Below the pieces are notes generated by a model, which was not told the DNA's origin, ran no database searches, and saw only the letters and a program-made list of their open reading frames with translations. The position numbers were made by a program, and so were the translations under genes. Positions 7,223 to 8,580 of a stretch of 8,580 nt of DNA are shown one piece after another. Each line of letters opens with the position of its first letter. Position 1 is the stretch's first letter. The DNA lies in the NCBI GenBank assembly GCA_016928755.1, contig JAFGKB010000200.1, positions 1 to 8,580 on the forward strand, read 5' to 3'. The stretch comes from Anaerolineae bacterium (GTDB lineage: Bacteria > Chloroflexota > Anaerolineae > B4-G1 > SLSP01).

Positions 7223-8580
7223 ATGGAACCTAAAGAAATCGTCGAGCATTTAAAGCATATTCCTTTATTTAAAAATCTGACGGATAAGCGTGGGGAACTA
7301 GAACTCTACCATATGGTTGAGGAACATATTGTCCACGAGGTTTCCCATGATATAGGGGAGTGGCTATTCAACCAAGGTAAACAGTCTACCCAATTATACA
7401 TGATCCTCGAAGGTAAGTTACGCCTGACCCGTGTAAACCGTGAAGGAGTTCAGAACTACCTCAAAGACGTAGGGCCAGGTGATGTGTTCGGGGAGACGGG
7501 GTTACTGTTGGGAGATGTCCATGACGCTACAGCAGAAGTCATCGAACCGGCTCGAGTACTCTACTTAGAGCAAGCAGAGTTTGCCGAGTTCTTAGATAAA
7601 CATGAATACACGCGCAAACACTTAAAAATAAGCCCGCATCTGGCGCGCCGCAAAGATGTTCAACGTTATGACTGGATGCGCGAAGATGAATGGGTTGTCT
7701 TTGCTGCAAAACGTCATTGGGCTTATCTGTTACGGAAAACAGGTCCCCCACTCCTCTTACTTATCATTTTTCTTCCCCTGCTTTACCTGCTGGCCGACTC
7801 CGAGATACCGGCCAAAGGTGTATTTAGTGTTATCCTGGGCTTATACCTAATGATGCTAACGGGACTCATCATCTACCAATATTACAATTGGAAAGACGAC
7901 CTCTTTGTGATGACGACACAACGCATTGTACACATTGAGCGTATGTGGCCCTTAAAGCAAAGCTTTGAAGAGAGCACATTAAACAACATCCAGGATATCT
8001 ATGAATTGCGGCCTAATTTCGCGGCCAATGTCCTAAATTTCGGGGACTTGATCCTTCAAACTGCGGGGGAGACCGTACAGATTGATATGCTAGGGGTTCC
8101 GGCTCCTGACAAGCTGCGGGAACTGATCTTCAGGGAAATCGAGCGTTATCGTGCTTTAGATGTCCTGCGCAGCCGTGGCAGTATCAAAGGCGATTTAGTA
8201 CGCCGGCTGAACCTGGAACCACCGCCCACGACGGCAGAAGAGGAAACCTCAAAAACAGAAAGGGCTTCTATAATAACCTTGGCCTTACACTCTCTCCTGG
8301 ATTATTTCTTCCCCTCTTCCTGGATCGTGGCAAAAGACGAAAGTACCATTATATGGCGGCGTTATTGGGCACCGGGATTCATCCATTATCTGAAATTCCT
8401 CGTCCCGCTGATTATCATCACCATCGGAGGGGTACTATATCTCAACGCAATATGGGAAAGTGCTAATTTCAACTGGATATTGGGAGTCTGGTTAATAATC
8501 GAAGCCGGGTTATTTGGTGCATCACTGTGGTTCCTGGAGGATTGGCGTAACGATTACTACCAAGTCACAAAAAACCGCAT
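7223..8580 (+). CDS. Membrane protein with cNMP-binding-like domain and two bacterial PH domains, 3' end missing
   Basis: The frame is open to the right edge; 452 residues are visible. Residues 14-125 form a cyclic-nucleotide-binding fold (LYMILEGKLRL at 58-68, VGPGDVFGETGLLLG at 83-97). Two TM helices follow at about 175-191 and 199-219. A bacterial PH (bPH2, YdbS/YdbT-like) domain lies at about 224-310, with DDLFVMTTQRIVHIER, LNNIQDIY and LNFGDLILQTAG. A polar linker (331-349, rich in E, P, T, K) leads to a second unit: TM helices at about 390-408 and 418-437, then DWRNDYYQVTKNR, the start of a second bPH domain. There is no HTH after the CNBD, so this is not a CRP/FNR transcription factor. 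The CNBD should be cytoplasmic, placing both PH domains on the same face. The phosphate cassette lacks its usual Arg (see findings). The biological role is unknown. It is transcribed divergently from add. Confidence 0.8.
   Translation, partial: MEPKEIVEHLKHIPLFKNLTDKRGELELYHMVEEHIVHEVSHDIGEWLFNQGKQSTQLYMILEGKLRLTRVNREGVQNYLKDVGPGDVFGETGLLLGDVHDATAEVIEPARVLYLEQAEFAEFLDKHEYTRKHLKISPHLARRKDVQRYDWMREDEWVVFAAKRHWAYLLRKTGPPLLLLIIFLPLLYLLADSEIPAKGVFSVILGLYLMMLTGLIIYQYYNWKDDLFVMTTQRIVHIERMWPLKQSFEESTLNNIQDIYELRPNFAANVLNFGDLILQTAGETVQIDMLGVPAPDKLRELIFREIERYRALDVLRSRGSIKGDLVRRLNLEPPPTTAEEETSKTERASIITLALHSLLDYFFPSSWIVAKDESTIIWRRYWAPGFIHYLKFLVPLIIITIGGVLYLNAIWESANFNWILGVWLIIEAGLFGASLWFLEDWRNDYYQVTKNR

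Noticed and set aside
1..8580. CRISPR arrays, tRNA/rRNA genes, insertion sequences
   Set aside because: No regularly spaced repeats, no RNA gene signatures and no transposase frames or terminal repeats were seen.

Overview
The window looks like a piece of a Chloroflexota chromosome (Anaerolineae or Caldilineae type). The main clues are in the first gene. It is a large secreted-type protein that ends in the C-terminal motif YLPVIMK, a variant of the YLPLVLK tail seen on many exported Chloroflexota proteins. It also carries an Ig-like module opening with VTLSGPTTG and a C-terminal beta module with the N-x-LSV-x-LC pattern, both of which I associate with that phylum. The assignment is by recognition, not by a search. 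I see no rRNA, tRNA, CRISPR array or intact mobile element.

Layout. Positions 1-3194 (+) hold the 3' part of a multidomain GH123/DUF4091-like glycoside hydrolase. A 98-bp gap follows with a strong two-tier hairpin. Positions 3293-5571 (+) hold an M20 metallopeptidase and a NudC-type NADH pyrophosphatase that overlap by 4 bp (ATGA), closed by a 12-bp perfect hairpin at 5589-5638. Positions 5641-7102 (-) read, in transcription order, adenosine deaminase (add), a UPF0175 antitoxin-like gene overlapping the end of add by 13 bp, and a 118-bp remnant of a PIN/DUF3368-like toxin gene. The remnant keeps only the start and end of the protein, in two different frames. Positions 7103-7222 are a divergent promoter region. 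From 7223 (+) to the right edge runs an unfinished gene for a membrane protein with a cyclic-nucleotide-binding-like domain followed by two [two TM helices + bacterial PH] units.

How the genes fit together. The left gene acts on carbohydrate outside the cell. The peptidase-NudC pair and add are housekeeping or salvage functions: peptide or amide hydrolysis, NAD(H) and NAD-capped RNA turnover, and adenosine to inosine. The toxin-antitoxin unit has been reduced to an orphan antitoxin translated from the add message. The least ordinary items are the decayed toxin, the CNBD-bPH-bPH membrane protein with an apparently leaderless promoter, the NEP (not DEP) motif in the glycosidase, and the hairpin before the peptidase gene.
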